NCBI RefSeq assembly: GCF_014931565.1 | Contig: NZ_CP063353.1 | Coordinates: 1,364,001 to 1,428,000, forward strand | DNA: 64,000 nucleotides | Direction of reading: 5' to 3' | Source of the DNA: Clostridium sp. 'deep sea' | Lineage (GTDB): Bacteria; Bacillota; UBA994; PWPR01 | Shown: piece after piece, positions 17,466-26,309 of the stretch | Layout: each line of letters opens with the position of its first letter | Numbering within the stretch: the first letter of the stretch is position 1 | Notes under the pieces: model-generated | What the model was told of the DNA's origin: nothing | Seen by the model: the letters and a program-made list of their open reading frames with translations, nothing else | Databases searched by the model: none | Position numbers and translations under genes: made by a program

Positions 17466-19223
17466 TTACTCTGCCCCCTCTTTTATAAAGTTGGCTAATA
17501 TTTCTCGCTCTTTAAACTGGTCTCTAAAAATTGAGTTGTAATAACCATTTTCAGTAAGTAAATCATTATGAGTACCTTGCTCAATAATTTCACCCTGTTT
17601 AAACACATAAATCATATCTGCATCTTTAATAGATGATATTCTGTGGGCTATTATAAATGTTGTTTTGTTATGTAATACCTTAGCTATATCACGTTGAATG
17701 GCAAACTCTGTTTCCATATCTACACTTGATGTAGCGTCATCAAGTATTAAAATATTTGGCTTACGAACCAAAGAACGGGCTATTGCAATGCGTTGTTTTT
17801 GTCCACCCGATAAACCTATTCCACGCTCTCCTACTAAGGTATCATAGCCATTTTCCATTGCCATTATAAAGTCATGCGCTTGAGCAATTTTTGCTGCCTC
17901 TACAATGTCTTCATCACTTGCATTACAGTTGCCAAAAGCAATATTTTCTTTAATTGAAGCCGAAAACAAAAATATATCTTGATTTACAATGCCTATTTGC
18001 TGACGTAAGCTGTTGATATTTAATTCTTTTACATTAATGCCATCAATAGTAATTGAACCCTCATTTACATCATAAAATCGGCAAATTAAGCTAACTAAAG
18101 AGGACTTTCCGCTACCAGTTTCACCTAAGATACCAATAGTTTGGCCAGCATTAACGTGAATGTTTATGTTACTTAATACATAGTTTTCATCATAACTAAA
18201 GCTAACATTGTTAAAAGAAATACTCTCTTTAACAGCTTTTAAATTGTGAGCATTATGACTATTTATAATGTTTGGGCTTACATCTAAAATTTCAAAAACA
18301 CGTTGCGCAGCTGCATCTGCTCTTTCGAAAAAGTTTATTAATAAAGCTAACCTTCTTATAGGCCAAATTAATGAAAATATGTATGAATAACATTGCACTA
18401 ACTCGCCTGGAGTTAGATTGTCTATAATAACCTGATAACCACCATACCAAATTATTACAACTGTACTTAAACCACCAAAAAAATGGATAATAGGTATGTA
18501 TTTTGCTCTTATATTTACTGCAAATAGTCTTTTTATAAAGTTTCCTTTATTATCTTTATCAAATTTCGTTTTTTCTATTTCCTGATTATTAAAGGCTTTA
18601 ACTACTCTTACTCCTGTTACATTCTCTTGAATTGTAGTAGACATATCTGCCATTTGTTCTCTTATTTTAGTATACGCAGGTCTTATTTTGGAGGCAAAAC
18701 TAGTGGTTGTTAAAAATAAAAAGGGCATAGATGCCAAAGAAACTAATGTAAGTTGCCAGTTTAATCTCAGTAATAGAAAAAAAACAACTACAAATGTTAA
18801 TATAGCATCATAAAATTCTAATAAACCTTCACCTAAAAGGTGTTTTACAGATCTTACATCACCGCTTATTCGGGACATGAGCTCTCCAGTTCTGGCTTTA
18901 TCATAATACTCGTAGGGTAACCCCATTAGATGATTAAAAAGGTCTTTTCTAATGTCTGCTATAGAATTCATAGCTACCTTTTCGGACAAAACCCCTTGAA
19001 CATATCTAAAAATTCCCCTAAACACTGCAATAAAAATTAGGGCAGTTGCAATTTTAGGAATTAAGCTAGCATCTTTACCATACACAACTTTATCTATGAA
19101 TATTTGGGTTAGTTTTGGTCTCATTAAACCCAATAAAGTTAATAATGTTAAAGATATAACTGATAATATAAACATGCCTAAGTAAGGGCGAAAATACATT
19201 AGCACCCTTTTAATTGTTTTCAT
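17466..19223 (-). CDS. ABC exporter half-transporter, degenerate-site subunit
   Basis: Partner of the following exporter subunit, 585 residues with the same plan: six transmembrane helices in residues 15-300, then an ATPase with Walker A GETGSGKSS near 366, signature LSGGQKQRIAIARSLVR near 471 and Walker B ILILDDAT. In Walker B the catalytic glutamate is replaced by aspartate (DDAT), which marks the degenerate, non-hydrolysing site known in heterodimeric exporters such as TM287. The pair therefore has one working and one impaired ATP site. The gene follows the MarR regulator by 58 bases and is likely controlled by it. Confidence 0.93.
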   Translation of the reverse strand: MKTIKRVLMYFRPYLGMFILSVISLTLLTLLGLMRPKLTQIFIDKVVYGKDASLIPKIATALIFIAVFRGIFRYVQGVLSEKVAMNSIADIRKDLFNHLMGLPYEYYDKARTGELMSRISGDVRSVKHLLGEGLLEFYDAILTFVVVFFLLLRLNWQLTLVSLASMPFLFLTTTSFASKIRPAYTKIREQMADMSTTIQENVTGVRVVKAFNNQEIEKTKFDKDNKGNFIKRLFAVNIRAKYIPIIHFFGGLSTVVIIWYGGYQVIIDNLTPGELVQCYSYIFSLIWPIRRLALLINFFERADAAAQRVFEILDVSPNIINSHNAHNLKAVKESISFNNVSFSYDENYVLSNINIHVNAGQTIGILGETGSGKSSLVSLICRFYDVNEGSITIDGINVKELNINSLRQQIGIVNQDIFLFSASIKENIAFGNCNASDEDIVEAAKIAQAHDFIMAMENGYDTLVGERGIGLSGGQKQRIAIARSLVRKPNILILDDATSSVDMETEFAIQRDIAKVLHNKTTFIIAHRISSIKDADMIYVFKQGEIIEQGTHNDLLTENGYYNSIFRDQFKEREILANFIKEGAE

Positions 19224-19281
19224 ATTATTAACCTCTCCATATTATTTATATCTTTTTATGTTGTATTTATCTCTACAGTCT

Positions 19282-19746
19282 TTAACAGTTATTACAGTCC
19301 TCTTCATAAAAATCAACTAAGTTATTATACATTTGTTTAAAAAACCTTTTTATTAAAGCAATTTCAACATCACTAAAGTCTGCAAATGTTTCATTTTCTA
19401 ACTGCTTTACACGCACTTCAATTTCCTCTTTAACATCTCTACCACAGTCGGTTAAATAAATTCGTGTAACCCTTAAATCAGCTGTATCTTGTTTACGAAA
19501 AACAAAACCTGCCTTTTCCATTCGCTGAATCATGCGAGTAATGGTAGCTGGCTGAAAATGTAGTGCTTCGGCTATTTCTTTTTGCTTTAAACCATCATTA
19601 TCCCACAATAAAGCTAAAATACGAGGCTGACCATGATGTAAACCTAGCTCTCTTAACAATGTTGTAGATCTATATCGGTATAAATGAACAACGTAAACAA
19701 ACAGCTCATCTAAACTTGTAGGTGCCTCATTTAAATTAAACCCCAT
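19282..19746 (-). CDS. MarR-family transcriptional regulator
   Basis: DNA-binding regulator of 154 residues with the MarR winged helix-turn-helix in residues about 50-105: LKQKEIAEALHFQPATITRMIQRMEKAGFVFRK, followed by the wing TADLRVTRIYLTDCGRDV. Flanking helices form the dimer interface. TAAGGAG precedes the start. As the first gene of the operon with the two ABC exporter halves it most likely represses them and is induced by a toxic exporter substrate; that is the usual logic of such operons and is inference. The C-terminus EEDCNNC has adjacent cysteines of unknown meaning. Confidence 0.92.
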   Translation of the reverse strand: MGFNLNEAPTSLDELFVYVVHLYRYRSTTLLRELGLHHGQPRILALLWDNDGLKQKEIAEALHFQPATITRMIQRMEKAGFVFRKQDTADLRVTRIYLTDCGRDVKEEIEVRVKQLENETFADFSDVEIALIKRFFKQMYNNLVDFYEEDCNNC

Positions 19747-19767
19747 ACCATCACTCCTTAAATAACT

Positions 19768-19808
19768 TAGTCGTCTACTATTTTACTGTTAGTGGAAAAC
19801 TATGTCAA
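19768..19808 (-). promoter_or_regulatory. promoter and candidate MarR operator
   Basis: On the leftward strand TTGACA (19803-19808) and TAAAAT (19780-19785) are separated by 17 bases, a near-consensus promoter. An inverted repeat TAGT-n5-ACTA (19768-19780) touches the -10 box and is a plausible site for autoregulation by the MarR protein. Confidence 0.65.
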
Positions 19809-19811
19809 TAG

Positions 19812-20083
19812 AGTATGCTTCGCACAGGGGTGGGCTTGTTCCTTTGGAACTTGCGTGGTGGGTATCCTCTAGGAATACGGGGTGGACTCACTAAAGCTCG
19901 TGGGGTGGATTTGCTTTGCAAATGGTAGACAGACATCGCTTAGCTTACGTGAGTAGTATTAAAGTGAGCATATAACCCGCGAACCAAAGGTGAGCCCAAA
20001 CCGTGCAGAGCAAAAGCTCAAACCCATCCCGAATATGACATGTCATATTCCCACCCCACGATGTTCAAAGAACGAGTCCTCAC
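19812..20083. repeat. palindrome-chain array A
   Basis: A chain of short hairpins with different stems: GTTCC-TTT-GGAAC (19838-19850), GTATCC-TCTA-GGAATAC (19862-19878), ATTTGC-TTT-GCAAAT (19909-19923), GAGC-AAAA-GCTC (20008-20019), the 20-base perfect palindrome at 20031-20050, and GTTC-AAA-GAAC (20063-20073). Spacers in the left half are G-rich (GGGGTGGG, GGTGGG, GGGGTGG twice), whereas in the right half they are the complement (GAGCCCAAACC, CCCATCCC, CCCACCCC). The element can therefore also fold back on itself. Arrays B and C share this plan. Confidence 0.85.
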
Positions 20084-20121
20084 CAAAAAAAAAGATTTGC
20101 TGTTAAGCAAATCTCTTTTTT
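20083..20121. terminator. bidirectional terminator
   Basis: AGATTTGCT and AGCAAATCT form a perfect stem flanked by A-run and T-run. It directly follows the stop of the leftward amidohydrolase gene. Confidence 0.9.
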
Positions 20122-21729
20122 TTAGTAAACTTGTTTTCCACCTACATAGGTCGCTGTAACCTTAGTATTCTTAATATCTTGTGAATTTATTGTTACTATA
20201 TCTTTATTTAATGTTATAAAATCTGCTAGCAGGCCTTTTTTAATCTCACCTTTATGTTTTTCTGCTTTTTCAGCATAAGCTGAACCTTTGGTGAATAGTT
20301 CTATTGCTTCCAGTGGTGTTAGTTTTTCTTCTGGTCTCCAGCCGTTTTCGGGCATGTTATTTATATCTTGTCTGGTTACGGCGGCAGCTATTCCTAAAAT
20401 AGGATTACAGGGTTCTACTGGTGAGTCTGAGCCACCGGCTGTCACTATACCCATCTCTCGCATAGTTTTCCATGGGTATGTTTGACTTGCTCTAGCTTTT
20501 CCTAATCGTTGTTCTACAAAGTGCATATCTGTAGGAACAAAGATTGGTTGTATATCACAAACAACTGCAAGCTGCTTCATTTGTTCTAAAATATGTGGGT
20601 TTGTAATTTGAGCATGAATGATACGTGGACGCGCATCTTCTACTGGGCTTTCTGTTAGTATTATTTTATAAGCATTAAGTAGTTTTTGAATAGCTAAATC
20701 TCCTATGGCATGCGCTGCTAGTTGTAAACCATAACTATGGGCGCGTTTAAACGTTTCGTTTATTTCTTCTTGGCTCATGGTAGACATACCACTAGTTGTA
20801 TAATCATCACTATATGGGGCATGCATTAAAGCTGTTCTGCCGCCTAAAGAACCATCTGTCATTAGTTTTAAAGGTCCGTATGTGACAGTATGTTCAGGAA
20901 AATTATAGTTCTTTTTAATTTCCATATATGAGTCTATTTCTGCTGGTTTACCCAATAACACCTGATGATTAACTCTAATAGGTAAACTACCCTCGGCTTG
21001 AACCTCTTGATAAGCCTGCAATATTGTATCCATGGCATGAATAGAGCTTAAATCATTGCTCTGGACTGAAGTTAATCCTAAACTAGCGGCTAAATTAGCA
21101 CCTTTAATAATACACCTCTTGTAATCTTCTTTACCAGCTTTAGGAATTAAATGAGCCACTATTCCACAGGCATTTTCTCTTAAAATCCCTGTAGGAACAC
21201 CGTTTTCATCTAAATCGATATGACCTCCATTAGGCTGCTGAATTTTACCTTTCATTAAACCAGCCATTTCTAAAGCGCAGGTATTTGCCACAGAGATATG
21301 TCCACAAGCTCTACGTAAATATACAGGTTTATAACTACAAACTTTATCTAAATCATGTCTACTAGGCATTTTACGGTCAGCAAAATAGGCCTGATTCCAA
21401 CCTCTACCTAAAATCCAATCTAAATCTTGATTATTATTTATAAACTCTATACACTTTTTTACTAACTCTTCACGTGAGGTTGTACTAGCTAAATTCACTT
21501 GCTCAAGTGATCTGCCAACACCCATTAAATGAATATGACTATCGTTTAAGCCAGGTAAAACTGTAACACCCTGTAAGTCGATTACTTCAGTTGATTTAGT
21601 TTTATATTTTAATATTTCCTCAGTACTGCCAACAGCTAAAAATCTATTATTTTCAACAACAAAGGCCTCTGCACGCGGTTTGTTTTTATCCACGGTATAC
21701 ACATTACCATTAATAAAGAGTTTTTGCAT
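20122..21729 (-). CDS. YtcJ-type metal-dependent amidohydrolase
   Basis: Member of the amidohydrolase superfamily, YtcJ/exoenzyme-regulatory (AepA-like) group, 535 residues. It begins with the composite beta-sandwich LFINGNVYTVDKNKPRAEAF, then the metal-binding HxH in GLNDSHIHLMG near residues 65-75. A second part contains LKLMTDGSLGGRTALM, an AHAIGDLAIQ histidine region and the late aspartate in TAGGSDSPVEP. Such enzymes hydrolyse amide or related bonds of unknown substrates. The ATG at 21729 is chosen because GGAGGGG precedes it; the frame from 21816 has no site. It is monocistronic between array A and mnmH. Confidence 0.88.
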   Translation of the reverse strand: MQKLFINGNVYTVDKNKPRAEAFVVENNRFLAVGSTEEILKYKTKSTEVIDLQGVTVLPGLNDSHIHLMGVGRSLEQVNLASTTSREELVKKCIEFINNNQDLDWILGRGWNQAYFADRKMPSRHDLDKVCSYKPVYLRRACGHISVANTCALEMAGLMKGKIQQPNGGHIDLDENGVPTGILRENACGIVAHLIPKAGKEDYKRCIIKGANLAASLGLTSVQSNDLSSIHAMDTILQAYQEVQAEGSLPIRVNHQVLLGKPAEIDSYMEIKKNYNFPEHTVTYGPLKLMTDGSLGGRTALMHAPYSDDYTTSGMSTMSQEEINETFKRAHSYGLQLAAHAIGDLAIQKLLNAYKIILTESPVEDARPRIIHAQITNPHILEQMKQLAVVCDIQPIFVPTDMHFVEQRLGKARASQTYPWKTMREMGIVTAGGSDSPVEPCNPILGIAAAVTRQDINNMPENGWRPEEKLTPLEAIELFTKGSAYAEKAEKHKGEIKKGLLADFITLNKDIVTINSQDIKNTKVTATYVGGKQVY

Positions 21730-21917
21730 TTTAACCCCTCCATTTTGTACTCTTTTGTATGCTTTAGCTATGAGCCATGCAAAAGGTTTATTTAAATACG
21801 CAACTGAAATATTCACTTTACTTACACCAGCAGTTTCTATTGATAAATAGTTAGTATATATGCATTGTACAGTTTTTTACTTGATTTAACAATTAGAGAT
21901 TACAACTAAAAGTAATA

Positions 21918-22967
21918 TTAAATACTCTCAACTTTAAACTGTTCTTCACACCACAGTTTAATACTTGCTGCTGCTTTTATTATATTGTCGGCACTTACAT
22001 TAAATTTATATCGATTATCTGAGCTATTACTATAACCATACAAAGGATCATAATAATCAACTAGTAGTATTCTTACTAGTTCAGCTATTTGATTATTATT
22101 TAAACAATTTAATAAATAATTAACTTTTTCATTGCCTAAATTTCTATTTAACTTACTTATAGATTTGGCTAATTCATCTACTTTAATTATGCTTGGGCCA
22201 TATTCATCAATTATTCTCTCAATTCGTTTTTCAACTGTAGTGTAGGCATGAATATGGGTACCCTCTTTCATTTTGGTAAAAAATTTATTAGGTAAATTTA
22301 TTTTACCAGTTCTTCTACTCTCACATTCTACAATAATATATGGCTCATTTTGCAGCCTAAGCAACTCATCGAATAATCTACTATCAAACATCTTTTGAGT
22401 TGGCTGATTTCCCAAACCAACACTGCCAAATGCACTTCCACGATGATTAGCTAAAGCCTCTATGTCTATAACAGGGGCATTTTTCTTCAACTCATTTAAA
22501 ATAAGAGTTTTACCAACACCTGTTAAACCATGTAAAACAACTATTTCATTTGTAGGAAATAGAGTTAAATAATCCGAAACCTTTTTTCTGTATGCTTTAT
22601 AACCACCCATTAATAGCTTATGTGGAACTTTAACTAATTGCAAAACACTACTTAAACTTTGACTTCTCATACCTCCACGTGCACAGTATAAAATTAGTGT
22701 ATGACGTTCACTTAATTCAATTAATTGATTAACTATGTTCATTAACTTGGGAGTTACATAAGCAAGTCCGGCTCTTCTTGCAATAACAGGGCCTTTATTT
22801 TTATGAACAAGCCCTATTTCATGTCGTTCTTGGTCATTTAAAATTGGTATATTTACTGAATTAGGTATATGAAATTGCGCGTATTCACTTGGTGAGCGTA
22901 CATCAATAAATAATTTATTATCTATCTTTAAGACCTCTTCAATTGTTATATGCATTGATTTATACAT
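21918..22967 (-). CDS. mnmH: tRNA 2-selenouridine synthase
   Basis: MnmH (SelU/YbbB) replaces sulfur with selenium at the wobble 2-thiouridine of Lys, Glu and Gln tRNAs, using selenophosphate and a geranylated intermediate. Residues 1-125 are a rhodanese domain with FIDVRSPSEYAQFHIP and the catalytic cysteine in LILYCARGGMRS near residue 94-105. The C-terminal part is a P-loop domain with HGLTGVGKT near 163. Length of 349 residues fits the family. GGAGATATATA precedes the start. Its presence implies selenophosphate synthetase (SelD) elsewhere in the genome and fits the two UGA-containing genes in this window. Confidence 0.94.
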   Translation of the reverse strand: MYKSMHITIEEVLKIDNKLFIDVRSPSEYAQFHIPNSVNIPILNDQERHEIGLVHKNKGPVIARRAGLAYVTPKLMNIVNQLIELSERHTLILYCARGGMRSQSLSSVLQLVKVPHKLLMGGYKAYRKKVSDYLTLFPTNEIVVLHGLTGVGKTLILNELKKNAPVIDIEALANHRGSAFGSVGLGNQPTQKMFDSRLFDELLRLQNEPYIIVECESRRTGKINLPNKFFTKMKEGTHIHAYTTVEKRIERIIDEYGPSIIKVDELAKSISKLNRNLGNEKVNYLLNCLNNNQIAELVRILLVDYYDPLYGYSNSSDNRYKFNVSADNIIKAAASIKLWCEEQFKVESI

Positions 22968-23022
22968 TATATATCTCCTTTAACTACCCATTAAAGCCTA
23001 TTTTAACGCAAAATGATTTAAA

Positions 23023-23073
23023 ATAAAAACCCAGTTTTAGTTTAGTTCTTTATTACTAAAGTAAAACTGGGTT
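23023..23073 (-). terminator. terminator after the DUF1540 gene
   Basis: AACCCAGTTTTA and TAAAACTGGGTT pair across a loop of about 22 bases, then TTTTATTTT on the leftward strand. Confidence 0.85.
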
Positions 23074-23151
23074 GCAACTTTATTTTAGTAATAATAATAA
23101 ATTGATATTATTGCCAAAATTGGTTGACTTAGTTAGCGATAATGTACTTGC

Positions 23152-23310
23152 TTACTTACGCTCAAATGTAGCACAGTCTGTCATTTGATTTGTGCTAGCA
23201 TTACGTGGCTCAATGTTAATATGTGATGCGTTACAATAATCACCAGTTTTATAATGCTTACATGTGTTAACTATGCAGCGTACTACAGGACCTTGTGTAC
23301 TTTTATGCAT
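23152..23310 (-). CDS. small DUF1540-type cysteine peptide
   Basis: A 52-residue protein with an excellent ribosome binding site (GGGGGTGATT before ATG at 23310). It has four cysteines in the spacing C-x5-C-x8-C-x19-C (VRCIVNTC, DYCNAS, TDCATF), which resembles a DUF1540 metal-binding peptide of Clostridia and Bacilli, whose function is unknown. It is followed by a clear terminator and stands alone. The clear start, composition and terminator support a real gene. Confidence 0.8.
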   Translation of the reverse strand: MHKSTQGPVVRCIVNTCKHYKTGDYCNASHINIEPRNASTNQMTDCATFERK

Positions 23311-23393
23311 TTGCTAATCACCCCCATTATAGAGTGTGATAAAAACAAGACTTTTAATACTGTAATATATTCCATATAAAATTTAAAAAAGAA

Positions 23394-23418
23394 AAATGCC
23401 ACTTAAAATAGCAGCATT
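23394..23418 (-). terminator. terminator after the P-type ATPase gene
   Basis: AATGCTGC and GTGGCATT pair (two G-U pairs) around TATTTTAA, followed by TTTC on the leftward strand, about 17 bases after the stop. Confidence 0.7.
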
Positions 23419-23434
23419 AATTACTAATGACAAT

Positions 23435-25849
23435 TTATTTAATTTTTTTTACTCTTAACAATCTCATAGCATTTAGAATAACTACTAAAGCCGCTCCAGT
23501 ATCGGCCATTACAGCTATCCATAAAGTCAACCAACCAGGAAATACTAAAAATATGGCAATTATTTTTACAATTAATGCAAAGTAAATATTTTGTTTAATT
23601 ATGCCTAGTGTTTTTTTACTTAACATCATGGTATATGGCAACATTTTTAAATCATCCGCCATTAACACAATATCTGCTGTTTCGAGTGCAGTATCTGTTC
23701 CTGCTCCACCCATGGCAATACCAACGCTAGCAGTAGCTAAAGCTGGGGCATCGTTAACACCATCGCCAACCATTGCTACATTTTCATATTTATTTATCAG
23801 CTCTGTTACAGCATTAACTTTTTCATTTGGTAAAAGATTAGCTCTGTAATCGCTAAGCTTTAATTTTGCGGCAATTGCTTTTGCTGTTTTTTTGTTATCG
23901 CCAGTAAGCATAATAACATTTTTAATACCTGTTTTTTTAAGCTTAGCAATTGTAGCTATGCTTTCATCACGTAACATATCTGCCACAGCAATTAAACCTA
24001 CAACTTTATTATCATAAATTACTATCATAGTTGTGTTTCCACCTTGCTGAAGCTGCTCTATTTCAGTATTAAAAAGATTTAAGTCAAACTTTAACTCATC
24101 TTGAGCATAGTTTGGTTTACACACTATACATTCTTTAGCTTTTATTATTGCTTTTACACCATTACCTGTTAGTGACTCAAAGTTTTTGCGAGGTAAATAT
24201 TCTATATTATTACTGTTAGCATACATCACTATAGCCTTGGCTAATGGATGTTGTGAGGCCTCTTCAACTGTGGCCGCTAATTGTAGTACCTCGTTTTTAG
24301 TTAAATCTGCTACCGAAATAATTTTAGTTACTTTAGGTTCGCCTTTAGTTAGTGTTCCTGTTTTATCTAAAGCTACAGCATTAATTTTACCAGCTAACTC
24401 TAAACAAGCACCACCCTTAATTAACACACCATTCTTAGCTGCATTTCCAATTGCCGAAACTATTGATACTGGTGTTGAAATTACTAAAGCACAGGGGCAA
24501 GATACTACCAATAAAGATATGCCACTATACAACATTTTAGTAAAGTCCGCATTAAAAAACAGGCTTGGAATAGTGACTATTGCTAAAGCTATTACAATTA
24601 CAGCTGGGGTATAATATTTAGCAAATATATCTACAAATTGTTGAGAAGGAGCTCTTTTTGATTGGGCTTCTTCTACTAGGTCTATAATTTGATCTAGGGT
24701 TGTATTACCAACACACCTTGTAACCTTAATTTCTAAATAACCCTCTTCATTAATTGTACCTGCATATACAATATCGCCAATATTCTTTGAGACAGGCATA
24801 GATTCACCCGTAATAGGTGCCTGATTAACGCTAGAGTAACCATTAATAACCTCACCATCTATAGCAATTCTAGTACCCGGCTTGATAATAACAATATCGT
24901 TCAAAACAATCTCTTCTACAGCTAACTCTACTTCTTCACCATTTCGTTTAACCAGTGCCACTGGGGGAGCTAAATTCATTAAGGATCTAATTGATTGCCT
25001 GGTTTTATCCATAGAATAAGTCTCTAACATTTTACCTATTGTAAATAAAACCGTTACAGTTGTTGCCTCAAATATTTCACCTAAATATAAAGCACCCAAA
25101 ACAGCTATTACCATTAGTACATTCATGTCCAGAGCCATTTTATTTTTAAGAGCCATAAAGGCAGACTTAGTAGGATAAATAGCACCAAAGAACAGCCCTA
25201 TATATAGTAGTGCATCCTTAACATTTGTAGCACCATTTACCAAACTTACAATAATACCTGCTAGCCAAAACAATGTTGCAATTCCAGTAATAATTGATTT
25301 TGGCTCTTGATACCAGGGTTTAAATTTTAAACGTTCTCTACTAGATTTTCTAAAAGCAACTTTATAACCCATTTTTTGTACAGTTTTTATTACATCTTCT
25401 TTATCTATATCATGAACAACCTTTAGTATTGATGTACTGAAATTATAAGAAGCATAAGATACACCATTTAAAAGAGCAACTGCCCTCTGCACACCTTTGG
25501 CGCACTCTGGTCAATCCACACCACTTACCACAAAAGACTGTGCTTTATCTTTAAGATCTAAGGGTATACTTCCACCTGTATCACTACTGTCAACGCTTAT
25601 ATGACTACTATTATGACCAGCACAACTACAACTCTCATCATGATGATGGTGGTGGTGGTGATTATCATGCTGATGTTCATTACCACAGTCATGGTTTTCT
25701 TCGGTAATAGTTGCTTTGCTTTCACCATGGTGATGCCCACAATTACACTCAGTTAATCCATGTTTGTGTACATGTTTATGATTATCTTCAAACTCCGCTT
25801 TTGACTCATTATTGCTTATATGTTTCTCTCCCAAGTTTTTGCTACTCAT
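23435..25849 (-). CDS. Zn/Cd/Pb-type P1B ATPase with in-frame UGA, probable selenoprotein
   Basis: Heavy-metal efflux ATPase of about 804 residues if the UGA at 25511-25513 is read as selenocysteine. Before the UGA is a His/Cys-rich metal-binding leader (a run of seven His, plus ECNCGHHHG and SCSCAGH); across it the sequence reads SGVD-U-PECAKGVQRAV, an exact HMA domain in which the first Cys of the GMDCxxC motif is replaced. After it come TGES (actuator), SCPCALV (metal-site CPC of the ZntA/CadA group), DKTGTLT and GDGVNDAPAL. The two halves are in the same frame with no start or binding site after the UGA. I set the start at ATG 25849, preceded by AGAGGTG; a GTG at 25858 is possible. It follows the ArsR gene by 13 bases. 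Confidence 0.9.
25474..25507 (-). promoter_or_regulatory. candidate SECIS hairpin in the ATPase mRNA
   Basis: Four bases after the UGA the RNA can form GAGUG/GUUGCUC (with G-U pairs) and an upper GCC/GGC helix enclosing a 14-base apical loop AAAGGUGUGCAGAG with G-U about 16-20 bases from the UGA. This fits bacterial SECIS geometry, but was folded by eye. Confidence 0.5.
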
Positions 25850-25862
25850 ATTTAGCACCTCT

Positions 25863-26207
25863 TTATATATGTTTTAAATGCTCAATACCAAGCTTTATTA
25901 ATCCCTCTACATGATCGTCATCAAGTGAGTAAAATACCTGTTTACCAACTTTACGGTACTTAACCAATCTTGCAGCCCGTAAATATCGTAAATGATGTGA
26001 CACATTAGATTGTGATGTTTCTAGTAACTCACTAAGATGAAACACACATAACTCTCTTAAAGATAATGCATACATTAATTTACTACGGGTTTCATCAGCT
26101 AGCGCTTTAAACAAGTCTCCTAATCCATTAAGCTCTTGTACTAACGGCTTAATATCGTCTACATTATTACTACACTCTTCATTACTATTTATAAACTCAT
26201 TTGTCAT
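25863..26207 (-). CDS. ArsR/SmtB-family metal-sensing repressor, CadC/CzrA-like
   Basis: A 114-residue winged helix repressor controlling the downstream metal ATPase. The DNA-recognition helix is in LLETSQSNVSHHLRYLRAARLV near residues 62-83. Two classical metal sites can be seen: the alpha-3 motif LRELCVFHLSE near residue 51-61, and the alpha-5 pattern LDDDHVEGLIKLGIEHLKH near the C-terminus, with Asp, His, His and His at the zinc-binding spacing. Binding of Zn or Cd would release the operator and express the ATPase. Promoter and operator are visible upstream. Confidence 0.93.
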   Translation of the reverse strand: MTNEFINSNEECSNNVDDIKPLVQELNGLGDLFKALADETRSKLMYALSLRELCVFHLSELLETSQSNVSHHLRYLRAARLVKYRKVGKQVFYSLDDDHVEGLIKLGIEHLKHI

Positions 26208-26224
26208 TTAATCACCTACATATC

Positions 26225-26278
26225 AATATATGAATACGTGTTCATATATTATTATATTCTTATCTTATGTTTTGTCAA
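26225..26278 (-). promoter_or_regulatory. arsR-ATPase promoter with ArsR operator
   Basis: On the leftward strand a consensus TTGACA (26273-26278) and TATAAT (26251-26256) are 16 bases apart. Directly after the -10 box is a perfect 10-base inverted repeat, AATATATGAA-TACGTG-TTCATATATT (26225-26250), the usual SmtB/CadC operator type covering the transcription start. Confidence 0.9.
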
Positions 26279-26309
26279 TACAATTCTACAAAAATTTGTT
26301 GACTAACAT

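Noticed and set aside
19812-20083. CRISPR array
   Set aside because: Constant parts are spacers of varying length around self-complementary units, with reversal half-way; CRISPR repeats would be identical and separated by uniform unique spacers. No cas genes in the window.
25511-25849. Separate small His-rich gene ending at the UGA
   Set aside because: The reading frame continues past the UGA with a complete HMA motif and ATPase, and no second start exists, so one selenoprotein gene explains it better. A genuine stop mutation cannot be fully excluded without sel genes.
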